Shown here in pieces: positions 20,515 through 29,033 of a stretch of DNA of 40,309 nucleotides (positions are counted from its first letter, which is position 1; every line of letters begins with the position of its first letter). This DNA comes from a virus. The stretch lies in the IMG/VR virus record IMGVR_UViG_3300042261_001253, positions 1-40,309 of that record. One strand, given 5' to 3'. Below the pieces are notes generated by a model. That model saw only the letters and a program-made list of their open reading frames with translations. It searched no databases and was not told the DNA's origin. The position numbers and the translations under genes are program-made.

Positions 20515-21741
20515 TTATTTTTTCCTATGTTTATTTATCATATTTACACCATAAGGTTTTCCAGGCAATCTGATCATTCTTGACATTGCTTTTTCGGAAT
20601 AAGATTCTTGAACATCTTTAATCCAAGATTTAAACATCATTCCATTTTCAGTAACACAAATCAAATAGTTTGTACCTCTACGAATAATGCGCCCAATCAA
20701 TCCCGTATTCAAATTTTCAACAAATTGTCCAACTTTAAAAATGTTTCCATCAATATAATTTTCTCTTAGAGATTGTTGATCAAATTTTGGTGCAATCTCC
20801 CAAATATTATAACCCTCCCGTTGAATTTCTTGAATTCCCATTCCTTGGCGAACGAGATCAAATAGTTCAAGTGCTTGCTTATTTCGAACTCCCTTAGGAA
20901 GACCTGAACGAAATGTCATAAAATCCCCTTCAGCAGCAGCAAGTCTTAAACGAGATGCAGAAACACCTTCAACACCTTTATTACTATCAGGATCTCTATC
21001 TTTAGAAGAAATTACCTCAATTCCATCAAATTGATAAAGTTGACCATTATAATCATTTGATAATCTTTCAAATTCTTTAACTCTATCTGCCCCACCAACA
21101 ATTCTTACATTAGCATATCCATCATTATGTGCCTTCTTAAGAACATCAAAAATAGTTCTAAAGTTTGAATCATTGACAATTTTTTCACTATGATCAGGGA
21201 ACATCCTTCTCATATATGAAATCTTAGTATCGGGATCCAAAGGATTCTTATCTTTATCTTGACTGCGAGAAGGAACAATTAAATAATCTCCACCATCTTC
21301 CATCGCTGCCATTGCTGCAGTGTCCATCAACTGTTGATGACCGACTGTTGGTGGATTAAATCGACCAAAAGCAATTGTAAGAGTTCCTTTTGTCTTTTCT
21401 ACTGGAAGATAACTAGGTGGTGGTGCTTCTTGAGGAACTTGTTGTTCTGGTGCAGGTTGTTGATCCACAGGAATTTGTTCTTGTGGAACTTGACCTTGAA
21501 GAACAGGTTCTTTTGATGATCCAAGAGGAATATTTTTTTCAAACTCAGATTGTTTTGGATCCTTTCCTCCAATAATCTGTCTCTTGTTATAAAACTTCAG
21601 TTGGTTGCCCAATGTTTTTGCTTCGAATTCCCCAGTGGCCCTGTTATACCATCCTCCGTGCCCATCGCCAACAAGTCCAAGTCGTTTTGCCTGAACTGAT
21701 GCAGAAGTTGCTTCTGAGATAAATTGAAGAAAACTTTTCAT
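20515..21741 (-). CDS. Nucleotidyltransferase with capsid-targeting-like leader
   Basis: Residues 1-12 (MKSFLQFISEAT) closely match the T4 capsid targeting sequence MKTYQEFIAEA. A Pro/Gln-rich linker (residues 80-113) leads to a cytidylyltransferase-like fold: GRFNPPTVGH (127-136), then VRIVGGADRV and the VSASRLR motif, corresponding to HxGH and ISxTxxR. These enzymes join a nucleotide to a small phosphate compound, as NadM does for NAD. The C-terminus (VGQFVENLNTGLIGRIIRRG) looks like a small SH3-type domain. It may be packaged and injected; substrate unknown. Confidence 0.78.
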   Translation of the reverse strand: MKSFLQFISEATSASVQAKRLGLVGDGHGGWYNRATGEFEAKTLGNQLKFYNKRQIIGGKDPKQSEFEKNIPLGSSKEPVLQGQVPQEQIPVDQQPAPEQQVPQEAPPPSYLPVEKTKGTLTIAFGRFNPPTVGHQQLMDTAAMAAMEDGGDYLIVPSRSQDKDKNPLDPDTKISYMRRMFPDHSEKIVNDSNFRTIFDVLKKAHNDGYANVRIVGGADRVKEFERLSNDYNGQLYQFDGIEVISSKDRDPDSNKGVEGVSASRLRLAAAEGDFMTFRSGLPKGVRNKQALELFDLVRQGMGIQEIQREGYNIWEIAPKFDQQSLRENYIDGNIFKVGQFVENLNTGLIGRIIRRGTNYLICVTENGMMFKSWIKDVQESYSEKAMSRMIRLPGKPYGVNMINKHRKK

Positions 21742-21809
21742 TCTTTACTTACTACTGTTATAGAACAGTGTTTATAGCATCTATATTATTATGTATTTAT
21801 TAATTTTAG

Positions 21810-21883
21810 TGTCCGTGAGAAGATTCGAACTTCCACTGTAATGATCCTAAATCATTTGCCTCCTGCCGTTGGGCTACACGGAC
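21810..21883 (-). tRNA. tRNA-Leu anticodon (TAG) in a class I body
   Basis: GTCCGTG/CACGGAC acceptor with A73, D arm GCCC/AGGC, anticodon hairpin AATGA-TTTAGGA-TCATT (TAG) and T arm GGAAG-TTCGAAT-CTTCT are all well formed. The variable loop is only 5 nt (ACAGT), whereas bacterial tRNA-Leu normally has a long class II arm. Confidence 0.92.
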
Positions 21884-21888
21884 AAAAT

Positions 21889-21959
21889 GGAGTATAGCGG
21901 TTCTGCCCCGTTTTCTTATCTGTGCAAGAGATAGATTTTACTAATTAAACTAATACCCC
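21889..21959 (-). tRNA. tRNA-Ala (anticodon TGC) with an atypical T-loop
   Basis: Acceptor GGGGTAT/ATACTCC contains the G3:U70 pair that defines alanine tRNAs, with A73. The anticodon hairpin TATCT-CTTGCAC-AGATA gives TGC. The T stem AACGG/CCGCT has one mismatch and the T-loop GGCAGAA lacks TTCRA. A perfect promoter ends 9 bp upstream, so it is likely transcribed. Confidence 0.75.
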
Positions 21960-21968
21960 AATAAGACC

Positions 21969-21997
21969 ATTATATCACCGAAGTGGCATAAGGTCAA
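21969..21997 (-). promoter_or_regulatory. Sigma70 promoter of the tRNA-Ala/tRNA-Leu pair (TTGACC-17-TATAAT)
   Basis: TTGACC (21997-21992) and TATAAT (21974-21969) are exactly 17 nt apart. The spacer is the last codons of the metallopeptidase-like gene, whose TGA stop touches the -10 box. The start is expected 2-4 nt before tRNA-Ala. Confidence 0.78.
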
Positions 21998-22373
21998 ACA
22001 GTTCTGGATGAAGTTGTCCATACTTTCTCATTATTTCTCCTGCTTTAGCATTTGCTTCATTTTCTGCAGGACTTCCTGGGTGTGATGTAATTTTTTTACC
22101 ATCCAATACTTGCTTATAGTGTATAAACTCGTGAGATAAGGTCCTTAAAATATCTATAGGATGACGATTAACTATACTAATATAAAGTATATTTTCATTC
22201 ATCATTCCAAAAGTCTTATTATTCTTCGCAAAATCAGAGTCATCTATTAAGACATATGGAATATCATATGTCAAACGAAGTTCTCTTTTGAGGAAGACTA
22301 GAAATCTTTTAAGAATTAAGTCAAACTGAATTCTTGTGGTTGGTCTTCCTTTTCTTTTTCCTAGAAGGGACAT
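21975..22373 (-). CDS. Zincin-like protein with HExxH motif (132 aa)
   Basis: The product contains LSHEFIHYKQ (His81, Glu82, His85), the zinc-metallopeptidase signature, followed by GSPAENEANAKAG, where a downstream Glu could be the third ligand. The N-terminus is basic (LGKRKGRPTTR). It is small, like SprT/WSS1-type minimal proteases. I recognise the family in cyanomyoviruses; substrate unknown. Its 3' end doubles as a promoter for the tRNAs downstream. Confidence 0.75.
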   Translation of the reverse strand: MSLLGKRKGRPTTRIQFDLILKRFLVFLKRELRLTYDIPYVLIDDSDFAKNNKTFGMMNENILYISIVNRHPIDILRTLSHEFIHYKQVLDGKKITSHPGSPAENEANAKAGEIMRKYGQLHPELFDLMPLR

Positions 22374-22446
22374 TTTTTTTATTTATTCTTCATCAACATT
22401 TTATCTATTTTGATTGCCACCAATAATAGAAAGGATTATTTAGTTA

Positions 22447-22860
22447 TTAAATATCGCCATCCACTCTATTCTCAGACCTATAAACACTAAATGTTCCTTC
22501 TGGATATCTTGCAGATAGTTTTTCGTAGTTAATTTGCATAATTTCTTCAAAAGTAGTATCCATAGCAATACATAGTTGTGCAAAATACCAGAAACAATCG
22601 GAACATTCCCTAAGCAAATGGACCTTTGCATTATCATTAAATGATTTTCCCTGTAAGAGGCACTTTTTAATAATCTCAACTGTTTCTCCAAGTTCAGCAG
22701 AAGCACCCAAAGCAAAGGTAAGCAAATGTGCAAGTTTTACACCTTCCCCATCAAGTTCTTTGATACGATCAATAAGAGAATTTACATCACTACTTGCAGG
22801 ACTTGTCGTTTGACGAACAAAATCAATATATTTGTTTGAATCGATAATTTTATTTTCCAT
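22447..22860 (-). CDS. mazG: MazG-like nucleotide pyrophosphohydrolase
   Basis: The four-helix MazG pattern is visible: ASAELGETVEIIKK (E..E) and LLRECSDCFWYFAQL (E..D), the residues that hold Mg2+ in this all-alpha NTP pyrophosphatase family. Cyanophage MazG is a standard auxiliary gene, proposed to hydrolyse NTPs, dNTPs or related nucleotides during infection. The start overlaps the stop of gp41 (TAATG), so it is translated with replication genes. It has 137 residues. Confidence 0.87.
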   Translation of the reverse strand: MENKIIDSNKYIDFVRQTTSPASSDVNSLIDRIKELDGEGVKLAHLLTFALGASAELGETVEIIKKCLLQGKSFNDNAKVHLLRECSDCFWYFAQLCIAMDTTFEEIMQINYEKLSARYPEGTFSVYRSENRVDGDI

Positions 22861-24239
22861 TAAAATTTAAATCCCTCAAATGATTTTTTAGGTTTTTTTT
22901 CTTCTGTATCATTATACTCGTCTTCGTTTCCAGAGTCAAGTATGTCCTTTTGTGCTGACTGTTCAACATCATAAAGTCTCATTTTAGCACGGTCAATTCC
23001 GACCACAAATCTCTTATTAATAGATTTATCACTAAAACGATTTTTGAGTTGTTTGATCATGATTTGATTCATGTTATCAAGTTCTTCGGTTGAAATAAGG
23101 GCAAGAAGTAAGTCTGCCGTTGCTGCCGTGCCAAAACTTTCAGAAATATCAGTCATCTCAACATCTGATGATCCAAACCCCGATCTTGTCGTTTGAGTAG
23201 CGGTGATTAGTGGAACATCAAGTTCCACAACCATACCTCTAACCTCTTCCGTAATGGATTTTACATAAGAATACGAATTTACATTTGCACCAGCCTTAAA
23301 TCTACTGGAAGCACAGATATTGAGGTAATCAATAAAAATAACATCCGGTTTAAATGATTTTTTAAGGGCAAGTTCATTAACTAGTGCTTTAAAGTGTCCG
23401 GAATGTGCCGATGCAGTTGGATATTGTTTAATAACCAAATTTCCCGTAGTTTTTTCTATAATCTTTGAAACCTTATTTTTGAATACTGATTTTTGAAGAT
23501 CGCCCAACTGATTGATTGGAACATTGAGAATGTTAGCATCGATTCTTTTTGCAATCTCTTCTTCTGCCATTTCAAGAGTAATGTACAGAACATTCTTCGA
23601 TTGTAACAAATATGATGAGGCAATATGACACATTGCCAATGTCTTACCCACATTTGGTCCCGACATCAAAATATTGAGTGTCTTGTTTGGAAGTCCACCA
23701 CCAGTAATTTTGTTGAGATATTCTAGATCGAAAGGAATCTTATTTTCCTTTTTATGATAATATGCATAACGCTCTTCATAATCTACAAGATAATCGTGAC
23801 CGATGTTATTGTCAAAACTAACAGCAAGAGCATCAGAAAGAATACTTGGAATTGCATCACGATTTTTCTTTTCATTATTTCCATCAGCAATATGAATTGA
23901 TTCCATCAAAGCAAGATAAATCGCACGATCACGGCACCACTTTTCAGTGGTATCAAGCAACCATTGCTTTTCTACAGCAGCATCATTCAAAGATGCATTG
24001 ATTTCTCGAATCTCTTTGACTTCAGTTTCATTCAGGTCAGTGCGATTTTCTATCTCAATGTTGAGTGCTTCAATGGTGATTGCTGAACCATACTTAACAA
24101 TAAACTTAACAATTTCTTCAAATATGACCCTTTCAGATCTTTTTTCAAAATAATCTGGTTGTATGAAAGGTATAACTTTGCGCGAGTAGTCTTCATTAAA
24201 TACAAGATTTCTTAAAATAGTAGTTTCAATTCTTTCCAT
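22860..24239 (-). CDS. 41: Replicative DNA helicase, T4 gp41-like
   Basis: Residues 1-150 form the N-terminal domain; a DnaB/RecA-type helicase core follows. Walker A is GPNVGKT (194-200), Walker B is in VIFIDYLN (about residue 300), and TATQTTRSG is the arginine/sensor segment. The hexamer unwinds DNA 5'-3' and works with gp61 primase. It has 459 residues, close to T4 gp41 (475). It overlaps neighbours at both ends (TAATG), in the order uvsX, oxygenase, 41, mazG. Confidence 0.93.
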   Translation of the reverse strand: MERIETTILRNLVFNEDYSRKVIPFIQPDYFEKRSERVIFEEIVKFIVKYGSAITIEALNIEIENRTDLNETEVKEIREINASLNDAAVEKQWLLDTTEKWCRDRAIYLALMESIHIADGNNEKKNRDAIPSILSDALAVSFDNNIGHDYLVDYEERYAYYHKKENKIPFDLEYLNKITGGGLPNKTLNILMSGPNVGKTLAMCHIASSYLLQSKNVLYITLEMAEEEIAKRIDANILNVPINQLGDLQKSVFKNKVSKIIEKTTGNLVIKQYPTASAHSGHFKALVNELALKKSFKPDVIFIDYLNICASSRFKAGANVNSYSYVKSITEEVRGMVVELDVPLITATQTTRSGFGSSDVEMTDISESFGTAATADLLLALISTEELDNMNQIMIKQLKNRFSDKSINKRFVVGIDRAKMRLYDVEQSAQKDILDSGNEDEYNDTEEKKPKKSFEGFKF

Positions 24240-24796
24240 TACTTATAATGCAAATAAGTACTCATAATATACTTTGGATTACTGATTGGAGGTTCTCCAC
24301 GATGAGGATACATCCATAATGGAGGGAACATCATTAGCATACCTTGTTTTGGTTGTATTTCAATTTCTTTAAATACGGTTTTTCCACCATCATTAACATC
24401 ATTAAGATACCAAAGAAAAGACAGATATCTTCTGGCAGAAGAATATTCTACCACATCAACATGTGTATCGAACTGATCAGTTCCATTTGTTTCGTATTTT
24501 TTAATTCTAAATTGCTCTAGTGCATGTTCTTCTGGAAATACTCTTTTATCAACAAACTCATAATACTTGTCCCGATACTCAAAAACTTTTTTTATGATGT
24601 GATTGTGAACATTATTTACTTCTGAGGAAATTTCTCTATTTTCCGTAAAATTAAATTGTGTAAAATTTGGTTTTCCACCATTATCAAATCTTTCATGCTT
24701 ATCTGATACTGCCTCATATAGTGTAATTAAAAAATCGCATACATCTGGTTCTAATGCATTTTCATAAACATGTATTAGATCTTTTAGTTCATCCAT
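24239..24796 (-). CDS. 2OG-Fe(II) dioxygenase
   Basis: The metal ligands are visible as FDTHVDVV (HxD) and MYPHRGEP (distal His), with LSFLWYLND and GGKTVF between them, as in prolyl-4-hydroxylase-type enzymes. A basic residue for 2-oxoglutarate binding follows (SNPKYIMS). It has 185 residues. Such oxygenases are common in cyanomyoviruses and may hydroxylate proteins or modify DNA/RNA bases; the substrate is unknown. It overlaps uvsX by 8 bp and gp41 by 1 bp. Confidence 0.87.
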   Translation of the reverse strand: MDELKDLIHVYENALEPDVCDFLITLYEAVSDKHERFDNGGKPNFTQFNFTENREISSEVNNVHNHIIKKVFEYRDKYYEFVDKRVFPEEHALEQFRIKKYETNGTDQFDTHVDVVEYSSARRYLSFLWYLNDVNDGGKTVFKEIEIQPKQGMLMMFPPLWMYPHRGEPPISNPKYIMSTYLHYK

Positions 24797-25793
24797 AAGA
24801 GAATTGTTGTTTTGCTATGGCGTCAAGTTTGTTCATAATTTCTTCAGTGAAATATTCCTCTGGATTAGCAAGGATCTGTTTGGCATAAATCTTCTTACCA
24901 TTCATCTCATAACGACCCGCTACATTCTTCCAGAGTCCACCAATCTCACCAAGTTCTAGAAGACCATAATAACGATCAAGGCCGCGTTCATCATAATATA
25001 ATCTTGTTTCAACTTCCTGATTTTCTTTACTCAATCGTGACTTATATGTTTTTGCCTTGATGATTACTCCAACAACACCAGTTCCTTCTTTTTCTTTTGA
25101 TTTTGAAAGATATACAATTGTCGATGCTGAATATTTGAGACCACTTCCACCCGAAATTTCTTTAGGAGAATACATCGACATCGAATCATAAACGTGATTC
25201 GTAATGATCATAGGAATATTTGCCTGACCCAATTTAAGAGTAAGCATACGGAACGCTCCTTTAATAAGTTGAGATTTGGTCATATCTCTTGTATCTTTTT
25301 CAGCAAGAGTGTCTGTAATCTCTTTTGTGGTTGAAAGCATTCCCAAAGAATCAAGAATAAACATACAAGGTTTTCTATCTTCTTCAGATTTTTTTAGATA
25401 AAGATCAACTGCCTTAAGTGCCTTTGTTCTGAATTCTTCTACAGTTACAACATTCAAAACTACAACTCGACTAATATCAATTCCCCGACTTATGAGCAAA
25501 GATTTAGTAATTGCCGATTCTGTATCAAAATATAGACAATATCCATCTGGATTATTGTTTAAAAAATTCTTAAGAACTGCAAGAGCATAAAAAGTTTTTC
25601 CACATCCTGATTCCCCAACAAGTGCAGTAATTTTATTACTAGATACACCACCAAATATGCTACCTGAAACCAGTGCATTAAAAATATGAGATCCAGTATC
25701 TACATAAATTTCATCTTCTTTTATTTCAGATGCAAGTTGGGCATATTCTCTTCCCACCTCTTCCAAAATATCCTTAAGGAAATTTTCCATCAT
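24789..25793 (-). CDS. uvsX: RecA-like recombinase UvsX
   Basis: Walker A is GESGCGKT (60-67); LYFDTESA and MFILDSLGML are the RecA-type motif and Walker B; GGSGLKYSASTIVYLSK matches the L2/core region of UvsX. It drives strand exchange for repair and recombination-dependent replication. GGAG precedes ATG 25793. The start overlaps the stop of the upstream 45-aa gene (ATGATG). It has 334 residues, compared with 391 in T4. Confidence 0.93.
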   Translation of the reverse strand: MMENFLKDILEEVGREYAQLASEIKEDEIYVDTGSHIFNALVSGSIFGGVSSNKITALVGESGCGKTFYALAVLKNFLNNNPDGYCLYFDTESAITKSLLISRGIDISRVVVLNVVTVEEFRTKALKAVDLYLKKSEEDRKPCMFILDSLGMLSTTKEITDTLAEKDTRDMTKSQLIKGAFRMLTLKLGQANIPMIITNHVYDSMSMYSPKEISGGSGLKYSASTIVYLSKSKEKEGTGVVGVIIKAKTYKSRLSKENQEVETRLYYDERGLDRYYGLLELGEIGGLWKNVAGRYEMNGKKIYAKQILANPEEYFTEEIMNKLDAIAKQQFSYG

Positions 25794-25927
25794 TTACTCT
25801 CCTGGTTTTGTTTATTAAAATAATTCATTTTATAAGTCCATAACTTTTGATACAGTGCAGTGTTTCCACCAAATCTCACCGCATTGATAATTGTGTTGAG
25901 TTCTTTTTCGTTGATGGGCAATTCCAT
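25790..25927 (-). CDS. Small conserved protein between gp43 and uvsX (45 aa)
   Basis: The frame MELPINEKELNTIINAVRFG begins at ATG 25927, overlapping the gp43 stop (TAATG), and its TGA overlaps the uvsX start. Such tight coupling on both sides argues that it is real despite its size. It is helical with LYQKLWTYKMNYF. It recurs beside the polymerase in cyanomyoviruses as far as I recall. Function unknown. Confidence 0.75.
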   Translation of the reverse strand: MELPINEKELNTIINAVRFGGNTALYQKLWTYKMNYFNKQNQESK

Positions 25928-28434
25928 TAGGTAAAAAAAGAATCAAGGTTTACAGTATGTTCCGTTTTCCATCCTATTGCATCAAGAATGGACTTAAGTG
26001 GTTCTACAAAACTCTTTTCAAATTGTAAGTCATAGTCAATGTATTTGTCAAGTCCAAGTTCTTTCGGAAACTCTTGAATAAATGAGATGATATTTTCCCG
26101 AATAATATTCGGTTTTTTCAGATAGATAAACTTAATCTTTTCACCATTCGCAATCAGTGAATACTTGTTGGTCAGTTTCTTCTCTTTTATACAATGATTG
26201 AAGAGAAGTGCTCCACGAATATGAATGGGAGTTCCTTTGATGTAAATATCTGATGTTGAATAATATTTACGAACATCAGAGGCAGTTCTTGGAAAAGCAA
26301 TCTGTTCTGGTGGAAGTTTTTTAAATTCCGCACGACACTTATCAATAAACTCAATTACATCCTCTTCCGTTCCACTCATCATAAGTTTAAGTGCATCCTT
26401 GATCATTTGACGACAAGGTGCTGGAGTAGAAGATTTGATTGCCTCAATTCCCATCATCTTTAGTTTGGGTTCTTCATAACGAACACCTTCATTATCCCAG
26501 ACATTGAGAATGTAGCGTTTCTTTGCAGTCCAGATTCCACGCTCGGCAATACATTCACGCTTCATAAACATTTTTTGTTCGTAAGCGTTTAAGTATTCTG
26601 CCAGTTCTTGGTAGCAACTTTCAATATACTTTTCAAGTTCCATCTTACAGACCTTATCAAGGAACGAAACAACGCTTTGAGTAGTTTTCTCTCTTCCTTT
26701 GTATACACTTTCAACCAGAGGACCCATATTAAGATAGATAGCGTCAGTATCAGAAGCAATAACATAATCAATCTCATCAGTTTTCAAAAGTTTATTAAGA
26801 TAAGCATTCATCTTGTTTTCAATCCAACGAATTGCAACTTGACCCGACAAGGTGATTGCCTCTGCGTTTGCTAGTTTATAATATCTAAAATATGGAGTCC
26901 CAATACTTCCGTAACAAGAATTTAAACTTATCTTTTTTGCCATTTGAATATTATTACATCTTGCAATTTCCTTCTCAAGTTCTTTTGTTTTTTTCTTTTC
27001 ATACTGTTTCTTTGCTTCAATCATCTTATTTTTAAAGATGACACGATCTTGATACATCTTTTCCATCAGTTCAGGAAAAAATCCACGAACATCTTTACGA
27101 TACATTGCACCATTCGCACAGACAGCATAGTCACTATACATTTCAAAAGTAAGTTCTTGATTGAGAATCTTATCTACAGTAATCGTTGGGTGCCTTTCAC
27201 TCACAAGAGTCTCTGGAGATATGTTAAATTCCATCAAAATATGAGGATACATAGAATTTAAATCAAAACTTACAATCCAATCATACTTACCAGGAATTGG
27301 TTCCTTTACATAAGCACCAGCATACTTGGAGTCCTTATCGGACTTTTCTTTCGGAGGAATCACAATGTTCCTCTTTTTCAAATAGTTGTAGATAATTGTA
27401 TCCCACATTCGGACTTGTGAAAACACATCCGTATAGTTTACTTTGGCGTCATATGCCATTGTCAGAGTAAGTTCAATCAGTTTCATCTTGTCTTCCATAC
27501 GGTCAACAAGTTCCACGTCCTTTATGTTATATTCGCAAAATTTTTGCCAACCCTTCGTATAAAAATCTTTAAAAGTATCAAACTCGGAGTGATCAAGTTT
27601 TTTCTGTCCGAGTTCAACTTCGGCAATATAGTCAAGACGATAAGATTCCTGTGCCTTATAAGTAAACTTCTTATAAAGATTCAAATAATCAAGTTGACTA
27701 ATACCACCAACATCATAAGAAATATGCTTACGACCATTGAGAATTACTTCTCTTTCAGTCACAAGACCCCAAGGTGAAAAACGCTTCATTAACTTTTCAC
27801 CAAGAATGCGATCCAGACGACGAATCAAATATGGAATATCATACAGTTCGATGTTCCAACCAGTCACAACTTCTGGTGTATTGTCCTCAATCATCCACCA
27901 ATGAATAAAGTCAGAGAGTAAGTCATATTCAGTTGAAAAAGAACGATATTCTACATTCTTCTGTTTATTTTCAAAAGGACCAAGACCCCAAGTTCTAATC
28001 TTCTTAGAAGCATAATCTTGTATCGTAATCAAAAGAACTTCTTCAGCAGCAGATTCTACATCTGGAAATCCATTTTCTGATGCAACCTCAATATCTAAAG
28101 TTGTAATTTTAATTTTACTCGTATCAAACTTTAATTCTTCTTCTGGATAATTTTCAGATATATACTGGTAAATGTAATAGGTATTTCCATAAATTTTAAA
28201 GTTTTCTACACCATCATATTTTTTAATGAACTCACGACAATCACGAACAGAACCAGGTTGAACTGCTTCTACATATTCACCATTTAAAGTTTGATATTTA
28301 GTTTTCTTTTGAGAAGGGACAAAAAGAGTCGGGTTAAACTTCTCACGGGTCATGAAATGCTTTCCATTTTCATAACCACGCACCAAGAAGTGATCCCCGA
28401 CCATTTGAACGTTTGTATAAAATCTTTGAGACAT
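25927..28434 (-). CDS. 43: Family B DNA polymerase, T4 gp43-like
   Basis: Exonuclease motif I is TTLDIEVASENG (about residue 110). Polymerase motifs follow in order: SFDLNSMYPHI (motif A), KISLNSCYGS (motif B) and IASDTDAIYL (motif C, the DTD catalytic pair). The C-terminus ends in a clamp-binding-like TVNLDSFFT. It has 835 residues, near the 898 of T4. It is intact, with no intein. It lies in a coupled string 28983-25790 headed by a sigma70 promoter at 29005-29033. Confidence 0.95.
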   Translation of the reverse strand: MSQRFYTNVQMVGDHFLVRGYENGKHFMTREKFNPTLFVPSQKKTKYQTLNGEYVEAVQPGSVRDCREFIKKYDGVENFKIYGNTYYIYQYISENYPEEELKFDTSKIKITTLDIEVASENGFPDVESAAEEVLLITIQDYASKKIRTWGLGPFENKQKNVEYRSFSTEYDLLSDFIHWWMIEDNTPEVVTGWNIELYDIPYLIRRLDRILGEKLMKRFSPWGLVTEREVILNGRKHISYDVGGISQLDYLNLYKKFTYKAQESYRLDYIAEVELGQKKLDHSEFDTFKDFYTKGWQKFCEYNIKDVELVDRMEDKMKLIELTLTMAYDAKVNYTDVFSQVRMWDTIIYNYLKKRNIVIPPKEKSDKDSKYAGAYVKEPIPGKYDWIVSFDLNSMYPHILMEFNISPETLVSERHPTITVDKILNQELTFEMYSDYAVCANGAMYRKDVRGFFPELMEKMYQDRVIFKNKMIEAKKQYEKKKTKELEKEIARCNNIQMAKKISLNSCYGSIGTPYFRYYKLANAEAITLSGQVAIRWIENKMNAYLNKLLKTDEIDYVIASDTDAIYLNMGPLVESVYKGREKTTQSVVSFLDKVCKMELEKYIESCYQELAEYLNAYEQKMFMKRECIAERGIWTAKKRYILNVWDNEGVRYEEPKLKMMGIEAIKSSTPAPCRQMIKDALKLMMSGTEEDVIEFIDKCRAEFKKLPPEQIAFPRTASDVRKYYSTSDIYIKGTPIHIRGALLFNHCIKEKKLTNKYSLIANGEKIKFIYLKKPNIIRENIISFIQEFPKELGLDKYIDYDLQFEKSFVEPLKSILDAIGWKTEHTVNLDSFFT

Positions 28435-28688
28435 TAGGCAGTCAATTCAAGATACTTTTCAATAATTTCTGGTTTTGGATCAACGATAGTCAAAATACTA
28501 TCAGAATGAATCATCATCTCCTTTTGATCTGTTACATCAGGCCAAGGAGATAAATTACCTTCAACATCAATTTTATAAGGATTAATCAATTTACAATCTG
28601 GTTCTCCAAGTTCAGAACCAATCTCAACAATTTCAGTGACAATTACATTGTCAACTTTCAGTAAAAGACACTTCACCGTTTTCGACAT
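28434..28688 (-). CDS. Conserved phage protein, tandem paralogue 2 (84 aa)
   Basis: It starts MSKTVKCLLLKVDNVIVTEI and is predicted mostly beta. It shares a pattern with the upstream 110-aa product: a two-strand start, a central INPYKIDVEGNLSPWPD and an ILTIVDPKPEIIEKYLEL ending. It overlaps the upstream gene by 38 bp and gp43 by 1 bp. The compact beta fold recalls Sm-like or RNA-binding barrels, but this is only an impression. Function unknown. Confidence 0.72.
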   Translation of the reverse strand: MSKTVKCLLLKVDNVIVTEIVEIGSELGEPDCKLINPYKIDVEGNLSPWPDVTDQKEMMIHSDSILTIVDPKPEIIEKYLELTA

Positions 28689-28983
28689 TTACTTTCTCCT
28701 CATACATTTCTTTTATAGTTTTAATGGGTTCAACAATTGTAACAACCCAATCTGGCGGAACAGGAATTTGTTCATCACTTGTTAGAACAATCCAAGGGGA
28801 CAGAGAAATTTCCAAATCACCTTTTGGATTTTCAGTTTCTTCAATCAAAAGCATAGTTTTTCTCACTTCTACCTTATGCGGTTTAGTAAACAAATACCCA
28901 CAAAGTTTTTCATCAGAAATAAGTTCCTTTGCATCGGAAATAATAGTTTCACCAGATTTTAATAGTGCTAACTTGATTGACAT
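28651..28983 (-). CDS. Conserved phage protein, tandem paralogue 1 (110 aa)
   Basis: It starts MSIKLALLKSGETIISDAKE. A start four residues earlier (ATG 28995) abuts GGAGG and would lie only 3 nt from the predicted transcript start, so ATG 28983 is preferred. The LSPWIVLTSDEQ and WVVTIVEPIKTIKEMYEE segments align with LSPWPDVTDQKE and ILTIVDPKPEIIEKYLE of the next gene. It follows a TTGACT-17-TATAAT promoter. Function unknown. Confidence 0.72.
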   Translation of the reverse strand: MSIKLALLKSGETIISDAKELISDEKLCGYLFTKPHKVEVRKTMLLIEETENPKGDLEISLSPWIVLTSDEQIPVPPDWVVTIVEPIKTIKEMYEEKVNVENGEVSFTES

Positions 28984-29004
28984 TTTTCCATTCATCCTCC
29001 AACC

Positions 29005-29033
29005 ATTATAGAACAAAAAAAAGGGGAAGTCAA
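29005..29033 (-). promoter_or_regulatory. Sigma70 promoter nested in a terminator (TTGACT-17-TATAAT)
   Basis: TTGACT (29033-29028) and TATAAT (29010-29005) are exactly 17 nt apart. The -35 box lies in the 3' arm of the hsp20 terminator hairpin. It should drive the paralogue pair, gp43 and genes beyond. Confidence 0.82.
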
